In this document: piece after piece, positions 26,536 to 34,146 of the stretch | Position numbering within the stretch: position 1 is the stretch's first letter | Layout of the letters: the number at the start of each line of letters is the position of its first letter | Origin: Mesonia maritima | Lineage (GTDB): Bacteria > Bacteroidota > Bacteroidia > Flavobacteriales > Flavobacteriaceae | NCBI RefSeq assembly: GCF_042433895.1 | Contig: NZ_JBHLUA010000012.1 | Span: 1 to 64,000 of the forward strand | Length of the DNA stretch: 64,000 nucleotides | Reading direction: 5' to 3' | Made by a program: the position numbers and the translations under genes | The notes under the pieces: generated by a model | The model's input: the letters and a program-made list of their open reading frames with translations, nothing else | Told to the model about the DNA's origin: nothing | Databases searched by the model: none

Positions 26536-27291
26536 TTATAATCCTATAAAATTTTTATCTGAACTTTCATTAAACCCAATAACTTTTTTATAGACAAAAT
26601 AAATAGGCAAATGAACAAAAGAAGCCGTTACAAAAACACCCACAAAACATAGAAGCATTCCTATTATTTGCGCTAAAAAACTAGCAATAATTACCAAACC
26701 AAAAGTGATAAGCCATTTTTTATTTCCTAAAGAAAAACTCGCTTTAATAATTTCTGAAACACTTAATTCTGGATTAAAAGCAAAAATAATGGTGAAAAAA
26801 GAAAGTGGAATACTCACATAAATAAGTGGAAAAAAACAGAGCATCATCGCTACTAAAGAAATACCGAAAGAGGCTAAACCAATTACAATTATTTTTGAAA
26901 TGTATTTTCCTTTAAAGTAATAAAAATAATTATTGACTTCAACAAGCACTAAATCTTCATTTCTACAAATCCTAAAAAATGCTGCTTGCAAGGCAAAGGA
27001 GACGACCATTATATATAATACAAAAAACATTAGCAATAATATATTGGGTAAGAGTAATAAAAAACTTATATCCTCATCTCGCACCATTTCAGGATTCTGT
27101 AAAAAATCTAGCACCGCAAATGGTAAGATTGTAGCTAAATACATAGGCAGCATTAATAAAAGTGATAATAAAACAATCACTAAACCTTGCACCCAAACTT
27201 TTTTAAACAACGCGGTTGATTCATCAAAAATATTTCCGAATTCTAATGAAGGTGCGCTATTGATACGTTCTTCAATTTCTTGTAAGTTCAT
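26536..27291 (-). CDS. Multi-pass membrane protein of unknown function
   Basis: 251 residues from ATG at 27291; a longer frame to 27330 starts in sequence that does not look coded. After a hydrophilic 30-residue start (MNLQEIEERINSAPS) come about six hydrophobic helices: near 34-60, 79-105, 130-160, 162-182, 195-220 and 222-240. No transporter motif was recognised. It resembles, loosely, the membrane domain found in Bacteroidota DUF4013/GdpD-membrane-type proteins, but I would not name it. Single gene, divergent from miaB. Confidence 0.7.
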   Translation of the reverse strand: MNLQEIEERINSAPSLEFGNIFDESTALFKKVWVQGLVIVLLSLLLMLPMYLATILPFAVLDFLQNPEMVRDEDISFLLLLPNILLLMFFVLYIMVVSFALQAAFFRICRNEDLVLVEVNNYFYYFKGKYISKIIVIGLASFGISLVAMMLCFFPLIYVSIPLSFFTIIFAFNPELSVSEIIKASFSLGNKKWLITFGLVIIASFLAQIIGMLLCFVGVFVTASFVHLPIYFVYKKVIGFNESSDKNFIGL

Positions 27292-27367
27292 CTCTATAAA
27301 AAATTGGTTAGTTACTATCAAAGAAACCATAATTTTTAGATTTCTACAAAAAACTTAGTGCTGTCAG

Positions 27368-27399
27368 TTTGTCAGCTATTTGTTTTCAATGTATCTTTG
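27368..27399 (+). promoter_or_regulatory. Promoter of miaB
   Basis: TTTG (27368-27371), 20 bases, TATCTTTG (27392-27399), an exact match to TAnnTTTG with ideal spacing. The start codon follows 29 bases later. Confidence 0.6.
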
Positions 27400-27428
27400 T
27401 CCCTCACTTTAATTTTGAAAGTTGATTT

Positions 27429-28874
27429 ATGGAGAAGGTAATTGATGAAAAAAAACAAGGAACTTCACTAAACTTAGAACCTAAACAAGAAAACAGCCGT
27501 AAACTTTTTATCGAAAGTTACGGTTGCCAAATGAATTTTAGCGATTCAGAAATTGTAGCTTCCATTCTTGCAAAAGAAGGTTTTAATACTACGCCAAACT
27601 TAGAAGATGCCGATTTAGTTTTGGTAAACACCTGTTCTATTCGAGAGAAAGCAGAACAAACCGTTAGAAAACGTTTAGAAAAATATAACGCTGTAAAACG
27701 CCATAATCCCAAAATGAAAGTTGGGGTTTTAGGTTGTATGGCAGAACGTTTAAAAAGCAAATTTTTAGAAGAAGAAAAAATAGTAGATCTTGTTGTTGGT
27801 CCCGATGCTTACAAAGATTTACCCAATTTAGTAAACGAAGTTGAAGAAGGTAGAAATGCCGTAAATGTAATTTTATCGAAAGAAGAAACCTATGGCGATG
27901 TTTCTCCGGTTCGTTTACAAAGCAACGGCGTTTCGGCATTTGTTTCAATTACGCGAGGTTGCGATAATATGTGCACCTTTTGCGTAGTTCCTTTTACGCG
28001 CGGAAGAGAACGTAGTCGCGATCCACAAAGTATTGTAGAAGAAGTAAATGATTTAGCTGAAAAAGGCTTTAAGGAAATTACTTTATTAGGCCAAAATGTT
28101 GATAGCTATTTATGGTATGGCGGCGGACTAAAAAAAGATTTCAGCAAAGCTTCAGCAATGCAAAAAGCAACTGCAGTAAATTTTGCCGGTTTGTTAGATT
28201 TGGTAGCCAAAGCGCAACCAAAAATGCGTATTCGTTTCTCTACCTCGAATCCGCAAGATATGACGCTCGATGTAATTGAAGCAATGGCAAGACATCGAAA
28301 TATTTGTAATTATATTCATTTACCGGTACAAAGTGGAAGCGATCGTATTTTACAAAGAATGAACAGATTACACACGCGTGAAGAATATTTTGAATTGATA
28401 GACAACATCAAACGAATAATCCCAGATTGTGCAATTTCTCAAGATATGATTGCCGGTTTTCCTACCGAAACCGAAGAAGATCATCAAGATACTCTTTCTT
28501 TAATGAAATATGTAAAATATGATTTCGGATTTATGTTTGCCTATTCTGAACGTCCAGGAACTATGGCGGCAAGAAAACTAGAAGATGATGTTCCTGAAAA
28601 CGTAAAGAAAAGAAGACTACAAGAAATTATTGAACTTCAACGCGAACATTCTCATTACCGCACGCAACAACATTTAGGAAAAGTTGAAGAAGTCTTAATT
28701 GAAAAAGAGTCTAAAAAATCAGATTTACAATGGAGCGGTAGAAATACCCAAAATACGATGGTAGTTTTCCCAAAAGAAAATTATAAAGTAGGTGATTTTG
28801 TAAATGTAAAAATAACCGATTGTACCAGCGCAACACTCATTGGCGAGGCTGTTGGCTATTCAGAAAACAATTAA
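27429..28874 (+). CDS. miaB: tRNA-2-methylthio-N6-isopentenyladenosine synthase MiaB
   Basis: 481 residues. Three domains in order: N-terminal UPF0004 with Cys33, Cys69 and Cys103 (SYGCQMN, VNTCSIR, LGCMAE) binding one iron-sulfur cluster; radical SAM core with Cys178, Cys182 and Cys185 (RGCDNMCTFC); C-terminal TRAM domain. Methylthiolates A37 of tRNAs reading UNN codons. First gene of the block that continues with the sigma-54 activator and lptE, though 104 bases and two hairpins separate it from the next gene. Confidence 0.97.
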   Translation: MEKVIDEKKQGTSLNLEPKQENSRKLFIESYGCQMNFSDSEIVASILAKEGFNTTPNLEDADLVLVNTCSIREKAEQTVRKRLEKYNAVKRHNPKMKVGVLGCMAERLKSKFLEEEKIVDLVVGPDAYKDLPNLVNEVEEGRNAVNVILSKEETYGDVSPVRLQSNGVSAFVSITRGCDNMCTFCVVPFTRGRERSRDPQSIVEEVNDLAEKGFKEITLLGQNVDSYLWYGGGLKKDFSKASAMQKATAVNFAGLLDLVAKAQPKMRIRFSTSNPQDMTLDVIEAMARHRNICNYIHLPVQSGSDRILQRMNRLHTREEYFELIDNIKRIIPDCAISQDMIAGFPTETEEDHQDTLSLMKYVKYDFGFMFAYSERPGTMAARKLEDDVPENVKKRRLQEIIELQREHSHYRTQQHLGKVEEVLIEKESKKSDLQWSGRNTQNTMVVFPKENYKVGDFVNVKITDCTSATLIGEAVGYSENN

Positions 28875-28929
28875 ATTAATATTACTTCGGCGCAAGTTTA
28901 GAGAGTAGTTAAAGAAAAAATAGTTGAAT

Positions 28930-28970
28930 TTCGAGGAAAACCTCGAAGCATTTAAATCTCGATTATCGAG
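28930..28970 (+). promoter_or_regulatory. Two adjacent hairpins in the leader of the sigma-54 activator gene
   Basis: TTCGAGG-AAAA-CCTCGAA (28930-28947), then CTCGAT-T-ATCGAG (28958-28970), ending 8 bases before the start codon. Both are perfect and share the CTCGA/TCGAG core, so they can also pair with each other. They could act as translation control, an RNA-processing site or an operator; no T run follows, so they are not ordinary terminators. Confidence 0.4.
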
Positions 28971-28978
28971 TAAAATTT

Positions 28979-30244
28979 ATGGAATCAGTTCAAGCTATAA
29001 AACAACGTTTTGAAATTATCGGTAACGATGCCGCATTAAACAGAGCTATCGAAAAAGCAATGCAAGTCGCGCCAACCGATATTTCGGTATTGGTTACCGG
29101 AGAAAGTGGCGTTGGAAAAGAAAGTATTCCCAAAATAATTCATTCGCTTTCGCACAGAAAACATGGGAAATATATTGCCGTAAACTGTGGCGCAATTCCC
29201 GAAGGAACAATCGACAGTGAATTATTTGGACACGAAAAAGGAGCTTTTACCGGCGCAACACAAACCAGAAGCGGTTATTTTGAAGTTGCCGATGGCGGAA
29301 CGATTTTTTTAGATGAAGTTGGCGAGCTTCCGCTTACCACACAAGTACGTTTGCTTCGTGTGTTAGAGAATGGAGAATTTATAAAAGTTGGTTCTTCAAA
29401 AGTGCAAAAAACAAATGTTAGAATTGTAGCGGCAACAAACGTAAATATGTTTGAAGCCATTAAAAAAGAAAAATTTAGAGAAGACCTTTATTACAGATTA
29501 AGTACGGTAGAAATTCATCTTCCGCCATTGCGCGATCGTAAAGAAGATATTCATTTATTATTCAGAAAATTTGCTTCAGACTTTGCACTGAAATATAAAA
29601 TGCCATCTGTTCGGTTAGAAGATGATGCAAGTGCGATGCTTACCAAATATCGTTGGGCCGGAAATATTCGTCAGTTACGAAATGTTGCCGAACAAATTTC
29701 AGTATTAGAAAAAACAAGAACCATCGACGCGCAAACTTTGAAAGGTTATTTACCCGATATGGGTAGTAATTTGCCTGCGGTAATTGGCGAAAAGAAAAAG
29801 GAAAGCGATTTTAGCAACGAACGCGAAATTCTTTACAAAGTGCTTTTTGATATGAAAAGTGACCTCAACGATCTAAAAAAATTGACGTTGGAATTAATGC
29901 AAAGCGGGAATAATGAAGAAGTTCGAAGCGATAATGAAAAGCTCATCAGAAAAATTTACGGAAACGACGAAGAACAAGAAGCGTACGAAGAAGAATTAGA
30001 AGAGCAAATGGAAGTACTTCAAATTCCTGAAAAAAATGAGCAAGAATATATTCCGCCAAAAGAAGATAAATATTCCTTTGCTGAAGAAATTCAAGAAGAA
30101 GAAACCCTTTCGTTACAAGACAAAGAACTTGAACTCATAAAAAAATCGTTAGAACGTCATGACGGAAAACGAAAAGCTGCCGCCGAAGAATTAGGCATAA
30201 GCGAGAGAACCTTGTACCGAAAAATTAAACAATACGATTTGTAA
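28979..30244 (+). CDS. Sigma-54-dependent transcriptional activator without sensor domain
   Basis: 421 residues. AAA+ domain from residue 13 on: Walker A GESGVGK (41-47), the sigma-54 contact loop GAFTGA (88-93), Walker B TIFLDEVGEL (108-117), and R-fingers near FREDLYYRLS. There is no receiver, GAF or PAS domain in front; an acidic, Glu-rich linker (about 265-370) separates the ATPase from a Fis-type helix-turn-helix at the C-terminus (RKAAAEELGISERTLYRKI). It activates sigma-54 promoters by ATP hydrolysis. Its stop overlaps the lptE start by one base, so it is co-translated with LPS transport genes. Confidence 0.95.
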   Translation: MESVQAIKQRFEIIGNDAALNRAIEKAMQVAPTDISVLVTGESGVGKESIPKIIHSLSHRKHGKYIAVNCGAIPEGTIDSELFGHEKGAFTGATQTRSGYFEVADGGTIFLDEVGELPLTTQVRLLRVLENGEFIKVGSSKVQKTNVRIVAATNVNMFEAIKKEKFREDLYYRLSTVEIHLPPLRDRKEDIHLLFRKFASDFALKYKMPSVRLEDDASAMLTKYRWAGNIRQLRNVAEQISVLEKTRTIDAQTLKGYLPDMGSNLPAVIGEKKKESDFSNEREILYKVLFDMKSDLNDLKKLTLELMQSGNNEEVRSDNEKLIRKIYGNDEEQEAYEEELEEQMEVLQIPEKNEQEYIPPKEDKYSFAEEIQEEETLSLQDKELELIKKSLERHDGKRKAAAEELGISERTLYRKIKQYDL

Positions 30245-30771
30245 TGAAAAAAAGTTCAACCTTATTTTTACGAAGTAGTTTTTTTATCTTCAGTATTCTT
30301 ATTTTTTCCTGTTTTACTTCTTGCGGAATTTATTCGCTTTCGGGAGCAGATACCGGAAATGCGGAAACTTTTCAAGTAAATTATTTTCAGAATAATGCAG
30401 ATTTAGTAGAACCAGGTATCGACAGAACATTTACTTTACAATTGCAAGATTTAATTCAAAGTCAGACAAGCTTAAACCTTACCAATCAAAATGGAGATTT
30501 GGTTTATGAAGGAGAAATTGTACAGTATTATGTTGCGCCAATGACTTCTACCAGTCAAAATACAGCGGCACAAAACCGACTTACCATTGCGGTAAATGTT
30601 CGATTTTACAACAATTTAAATCCGGAAAAAGATTTTGAAAAGCGTTTTTCTTTTTACCACGATTATCCTGCAGGTGAACAACTTGTCGGTTCTCGCTTAG
30701 ATACCGCTTTAGAAGATATTTACAATAGAATTACACAAGACATTTTTACGGAATCTCTAACAGGTTGGTAA
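30244..30771 (+). CDS. lptE: LPS assembly lipoprotein LptE
   Basis: 175 residues; lipoprotein signal with lipobox FTSC (Cys27). The mature part, beginning GIYSLSG and containing FQVNYFQNNADLV, VYEGEIVQYYVAP and a C-terminal helix LDTALEDIYNRI, fits the small alpha/beta LptE fold that plugs the LptD barrel. Family members are recognised mainly by context and shape, so some caution applies. It overlaps the sigma-54 activator by one base and lies four bases before the next gene. Confidence 0.85.
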   Translation: MKKSSTLFLRSSFFIFSILIFSCFTSCGIYSLSGADTGNAETFQVNYFQNNADLVEPGIDRTFTLQLQDLIQSQTSLNLTNQNGDLVYEGEIVQYYVAPMTSTSQNTAAQNRLTIAVNVRFYNNLNPEKDFEKRFSFYHDYPAGEQLVGSRLDTALEDIYNRITQDIFTESLTGW

Positions 30772-30774
30772 TTT

Positions 30775-31605
30775 ATGCAACAAGAAGAATTTCATAATTT
30801 ACTAGAAAAATCAGTTTTTCTTACCGCTTCAGAAACCGAGCGGTTAAAACAGCTAGTAGAACAATTTCCTTATTTTCAAGCCGCTCGCGCCCTGCGTTTA
30901 AAAGGATTAAAACAGAATCATAGCTTTTCGTATAATGCTGAATTAAAAAAAACAGCCTCGCATACGTTAGACAGAGGAATTTTGTTTGAATATATTACCT
31001 CCAAAGCTTTTCAACAAGATTATATTGCTGAAGAAATTAAGCAACGTATTCAGACTGAAGAAAACAATTTTTCAGCGGAAGAAGAAAAATCGCACGAGCT
31101 TCCTATGAATTTAGAAGAAGCAAATAAAGTGCTCGATCCGGCTTTATTTAATCGTCCAAGTTCTAAAAAAGAAACAGATAATTTAGAAATAGGTAAACCT
31201 TTAGAATTTAATTCTTCAGAATCTCATTCCTTCTCAGAATGGTTAAAATTAACTAAAGCCAAACCTGTTGAAAGAGAAAATTCTGAAGCAGAAAATACCA
31301 CAGAAGAAAATTCAGCCGAAGAAAACAGTAGGAAATTTCAATTAATAGACGAATTTATTTCTAAAAACCCGAAGATAAAACCTTCAAAAGAAAATCTACC
31401 ATCATCGCAAAAACCAATTGAACATGACAGCCCAAGCAACCAATTAATGACCGAAACTTTAGCAAGGGTTTATTTAGAACAAAAAAATTATTCGAAAGCA
31501 ATTCAAGCATTTAAAATATTAATTTTGAAAAATCCCGAAAAAAGTGGTTTATTTGCAGACCAAATTCGAGCAATCGAAAAAATACAAGAAAATAAAAATA
31601 TATGA
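30775..31605 (+). CDS. Hypothetical protein with C-terminal TPR-like repeat
   Basis: 276 residues, Glu/Lys/Asn-rich and without signal peptide or membrane helix. The N-terminal 90 residues are helical (FPYFQAARALRLKGLKQN), the middle is low-complexity and acidic, and the C-terminus (LARVYLEQKNYSKAIQAFKILILKNPEKS) is one tetratricopeptide repeat. Likely a scaffold. Lies between lptE and secG, overlapping secG by four bases, an arrangement I recall from other flavobacteria; function unknown. Confidence 0.8.
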   Translation: MQQEEFHNLLEKSVFLTASETERLKQLVEQFPYFQAARALRLKGLKQNHSFSYNAELKKTASHTLDRGILFEYITSKAFQQDYIAEEIKQRIQTEENNFSAEEEKSHELPMNLEEANKVLDPALFNRPSSKKETDNLEIGKPLEFNSSESHSFSEWLKLTKAKPVERENSEAENTTEENSAEENSRKFQLIDEFISKNPKIKPSKENLPSSQKPIEHDSPSNQLMTETLARVYLEQKNYSKAIQAFKILILKNPEKSGLFADQIRAIEKIQENKNI

Positions 31606-31949
31606 GTACGTTTACAATATTCTTAGCATTAATCGTTATCGTGGCCTTTTTATTGGTCGTGGTTATTATGGTTCAAAATCCTAAAGGTGGAGGTTTATCT
31701 TCTTCATTTGGCGGCAGTGGTGGCCAGCAAATGGGCGGAGTAAAAAAGACAACAGACTTTTTAGATAAAAGTACATGGACATTAGCAACCGTATTATTGG
31801 TACTTATTTTATTATCTAACGTTGCCATTATGGATAGTCGAGGTGTTACTGAATCTCGAATAATTAACGAAAATACTCCTGCTGCGCAACAAGAACAACC
31901 TGCACAAACTACCCCAGCAGAAACAAATACTACAGAAGACGCAGAATAA
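31602..31949 (+). CDS. secG: Preprotein translocase subunit SecG
   Basis: 115 residues with two transmembrane helices (about 3-24 and 57-76). The loop between them holds VVIMVQNPKGGGLSSSFGGSGG, the SecG signature. The C-terminal tail after helix 2 is hydrophilic and Gln/Thr/Pro-rich. Inner-membrane accessory of SecYEG. Its start overlaps the preceding gene by four bases; a strong terminator follows. Confidence 0.94.
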   Translation: MSTFTIFLALIVIVAFLLVVVIMVQNPKGGGLSSSFGGSGGQQMGGVKKTTDFLDKSTWTLATVLLVLILLSNVAIMDSRGVTESRIINENTPAAQQEQPAQTTPAETNTTEDAE

Positions 31950-31973
31950 CCAAACTGTCTTATAAATAATTTA

Positions 31974-32010
31974 AAATGCCAACTGTCGATGACAAGTTGG
32001 CATTTTTTTT
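31974..32010 (+). terminator. Terminator after secG
   Basis: AAATGCCAACT, ten-base loop, AGTTGGCATTTTTTTT: an eleven-pair stem followed by eight or more T. It ends the miaB-to-secG block and isolates groES-groEL. Confidence 0.88.
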
Positions 32011-32016
32011 TGAATC

Positions 32017-32047
32017 TTGACAGCAATCCCCTATTGGCATAATTTTC
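32017..32047 (+). promoter_or_regulatory. Candidate groES-groEL promoter
   Basis: TTG (32017-32019, within TTGACA), 20 bases, TAATTTTC (32040-32047), seven of eight positions of TAnnTTTG. No CIRCE element (TTAGCACTC-N9-GAGTGCTAA) lies between it and groES, so HrcA control is not indicated here. Confidence 0.45.
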
Positions 32048-32102
32048 GAATTAGTAGAACTGAGTTATTTTAAAATAATACTAACTAAAATAAATAAACA
32101 AA

Positions 32103-32378
32103 ATGGGATTAAATTTTAAACCTCTAGCCGATAGAGTTGTTGTAGAGCCCGAAGCCGCAGAAACCAAAACGGCTTCTGGAATTTACATTCCTGATTCTGC
32201 AAAAGAAAAACCACAACAAGGTAAAGTTGTTGCGGTAGGAAAAGGAACCAAAAAACACGAAATGACCGTAAAAAAAGGTGATAGCGTGCTTTATGGAAAA
32301 TTTTCCGGAACAGAGCTTAAATTAGACGGCAAAGATTATCTCATTATGAGAGAAGACGAAATCTTAGGAATACTTTAA
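32103..32378 (+). CDS. groES: Co-chaperonin GroES
   Basis: 91 residues. The mobile-loop region and dome (PLADRVVVEPEAAETKTASGIYIPDSA) and the C-terminal LDGKDYLIMREDEILGIL are those of GroES. Forms the heptameric lid of GroEL. 67 bases ahead of groEL in the same direction. Confidence 0.98.
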   Translation: MGLNFKPLADRVVVEPEAAETKTASGIYIPDSAKEKPQQGKVVAVGKGTKKHEMTVKKGDSVLYGKFSGTELKLDGKDYLIMREDEILGIL

Positions 32379-32445
32379 GCAAAAATTATTACCTGAAAAC
32401 CTAAAATAGGTTTTCAACATTTTTCAGAATTAAAAAATAAACACT

Positions 32446-34086
32446 ATGGCAAAAGATATAAAATTTGACATCGAAGCACGTGACGGAATAAAACGTGGTG
32501 TAGATGCATTAGCAAACGCAGTAAAAGTAACTTTAGGGCCAAGAGGTCGTAACGTAATTATAAGCAAATCATTTGGAGCGCCTGTTGTAACAAAAGATGG
32601 TGTTTCTGTAGCAAAAGAAATTGAGCTAGAAGATCCGTTAGAAAATATGGGAGCGCAAATGGTAAAAGAAGTTGCTTCTAAAACCAATGATTTAGCCGGA
32701 GACGGTACCACAACCGCAACCGTTTTAGCGCAAGCAATCGTAAAAGAAGGATTAAAAAACGTTGCTGCCGGAGCTAACCCAATGGATCTAAAAAGAGGAA
32801 TCGACAAAGCTGTTGAAGCCTTAACAAAAGATCTTGAAAAGCAAACCAAAGAAGTTGGAAGCTCATCTGAGCAGATTAAACAAGTTGCTTCAATTTCAGC
32901 TAATAACGACGAAGTAATCGGTGAATTAATCGCTAAAGCTTTCGGAAAAGTTGGAAAAGAAGGAGTAATTACCGTTGAAGAAGCTAAAGGAACTGAAACT
33001 TACGTAGACGTAGTTGAAGGTATGCAATTTGACAGAGGTTACCTTTCGCCTTATTTCGTTACCGATAGCGAAAAAATGACAACCAACTTAGAAAATCCCT
33101 ACATTTTAATTTTCGATAAGAAAATTTCTACAATGAAGGATTTAATGCCAATATTAGAACCAGTTGCAAAAAGCGGTAAACCTTTATTAATTATCGCCGA
33201 AGATGTAGATGGTGAAGCATTAGCTACTTTAGTAGTAAACAAATTAAGAGGATCATTAAAAATCGCTGCCGTAAAAGCACCAGGATTTGGAGATCGTAGA
33301 AAAGCGATGTTGGAAGATATCGCAATTCTTACCGGAGGAACCGTTATTTCTGAAGAAAGAGGTTTCACTTTAGAAAATGCTACGTTAGAGCAATTAGGTA
33401 CTGCTGAAAAAATCAGCATCGATAAAGACAACACTACAATTGTAAACGGAGTTGGTCAAGACTCTGACATTAAAGCCAGAGTAAACCAAATTAAAGCACA
33501 AATTGAAAGTACTACTTCAGATTACGATCGTGAAAAACTTCAAGAGCGTTTAGCTAAATTAGCTGGCGGTGTTGCTGTACTTTATGTAGGCGCAGCTTCA
33601 GAAGTGGAAATGAAAGAGAAAAAAGACCGTGTAGACGATGCCCTTCACGCAACTCGCGCAGCTGTAGAAGAAGGAATTGTAGCTGGTGGTGGAGTTGCTC
33701 TTGTTCGTGCAAAAGCGGTTTTAGAAAAACTGAAAGCTGAAAATAAAGACGAAGAAACCGGAATCCAAATCGTAAGTCGTGCAATTGAAGCTCCCTTGAG
33801 AACAATTGTTGAAAACGCAGGTGGAGAAGGTTCTGTAGTAATCAGTAAAGTATTGGAAGGTAAAAAAGGATTTGGTTATGATGCAAAAGCGGAAGCGTAT
33901 GTAGATATGCTAAAAGCCGGAATTATCGATCCTAAAAAAGTTACGCGTATTGCACTTGAAAATGCTGCTTCTGTTTCCGGAATGATTTTAACCACAGAAT
34001 GTGCGTTAATCGATATTCCTGAAGATGACAATGGCGGCGGTGGAATGCCACAAGGAATGGGCGGCGGAATGCCAGGAATGATGTAA
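32446..34086 (+). CDS. groEL: Chaperonin GroEL
   Basis: 546 residues, full length. Nucleotide-binding GDGTTTATVLA at about 86-96, apical segments and the Gly/Met-rich C-terminal tail ending GGMPGMM are all present. ATP-dependent folding chamber working with GroES. Second and last gene of the operon; shares a bidirectional terminator with the convergent DUF4139 gene. Confidence 0.98.
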   Translation: MAKDIKFDIEARDGIKRGVDALANAVKVTLGPRGRNVIISKSFGAPVVTKDGVSVAKEIELEDPLENMGAQMVKEVASKTNDLAGDGTTTATVLAQAIVKEGLKNVAAGANPMDLKRGIDKAVEALTKDLEKQTKEVGSSSEQIKQVASISANNDEVIGELIAKAFGKVGKEGVITVEEAKGTETYVDVVEGMQFDRGYLSPYFVTDSEKMTTNLENPYILIFDKKISTMKDLMPILEPVAKSGKPLLIIAEDVDGEALATLVVNKLRGSLKIAAVKAPGFGDRRKAMLEDIAILTGGTVISEERGFTLENATLEQLGTAEKISIDKDNTTIVNGVGQDSDIKARVNQIKAQIESTTSDYDREKLQERLAKLAGGVAVLYVGAASEVEMKEKKDRVDDALHATRAAVEEGIVAGGGVALVRAKAVLEKLKAENKDEETGIQIVSRAIEAPLRTIVENAGGEGSVVISKVLEGKKGFGYDAKAEAYVDMLKAGIIDPKKVTRIALENAASVSGMILTTECALIDIPEDDNGGGGMPQGMGGGMPGMM

Positions 34087-34106
34087 TTCCCATTCTTTTA
34101 TAAAGT

Positions 34107-34139
34107 AAAAAACCCGTTTTCAGTGAAAACGGGTTTTTT
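34107..34139. terminator. Bidirectional terminator between groEL and the DUF4139 gene
   Basis: AAAAAACCCGTTTTC-AGT-GAAAACGGGTTTTTT: a perfect 15-pair stem with A and T runs on both sides, so it can stop transcription from either gene. Confidence 0.88.
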
Positions 34140-34146
34140 ATTACGG

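Noticed and set aside
32430..32849. Long minus-strand frames under groEL.
   Set aside because: Shadow frames of a highly expressed coding region with strong codon bias.
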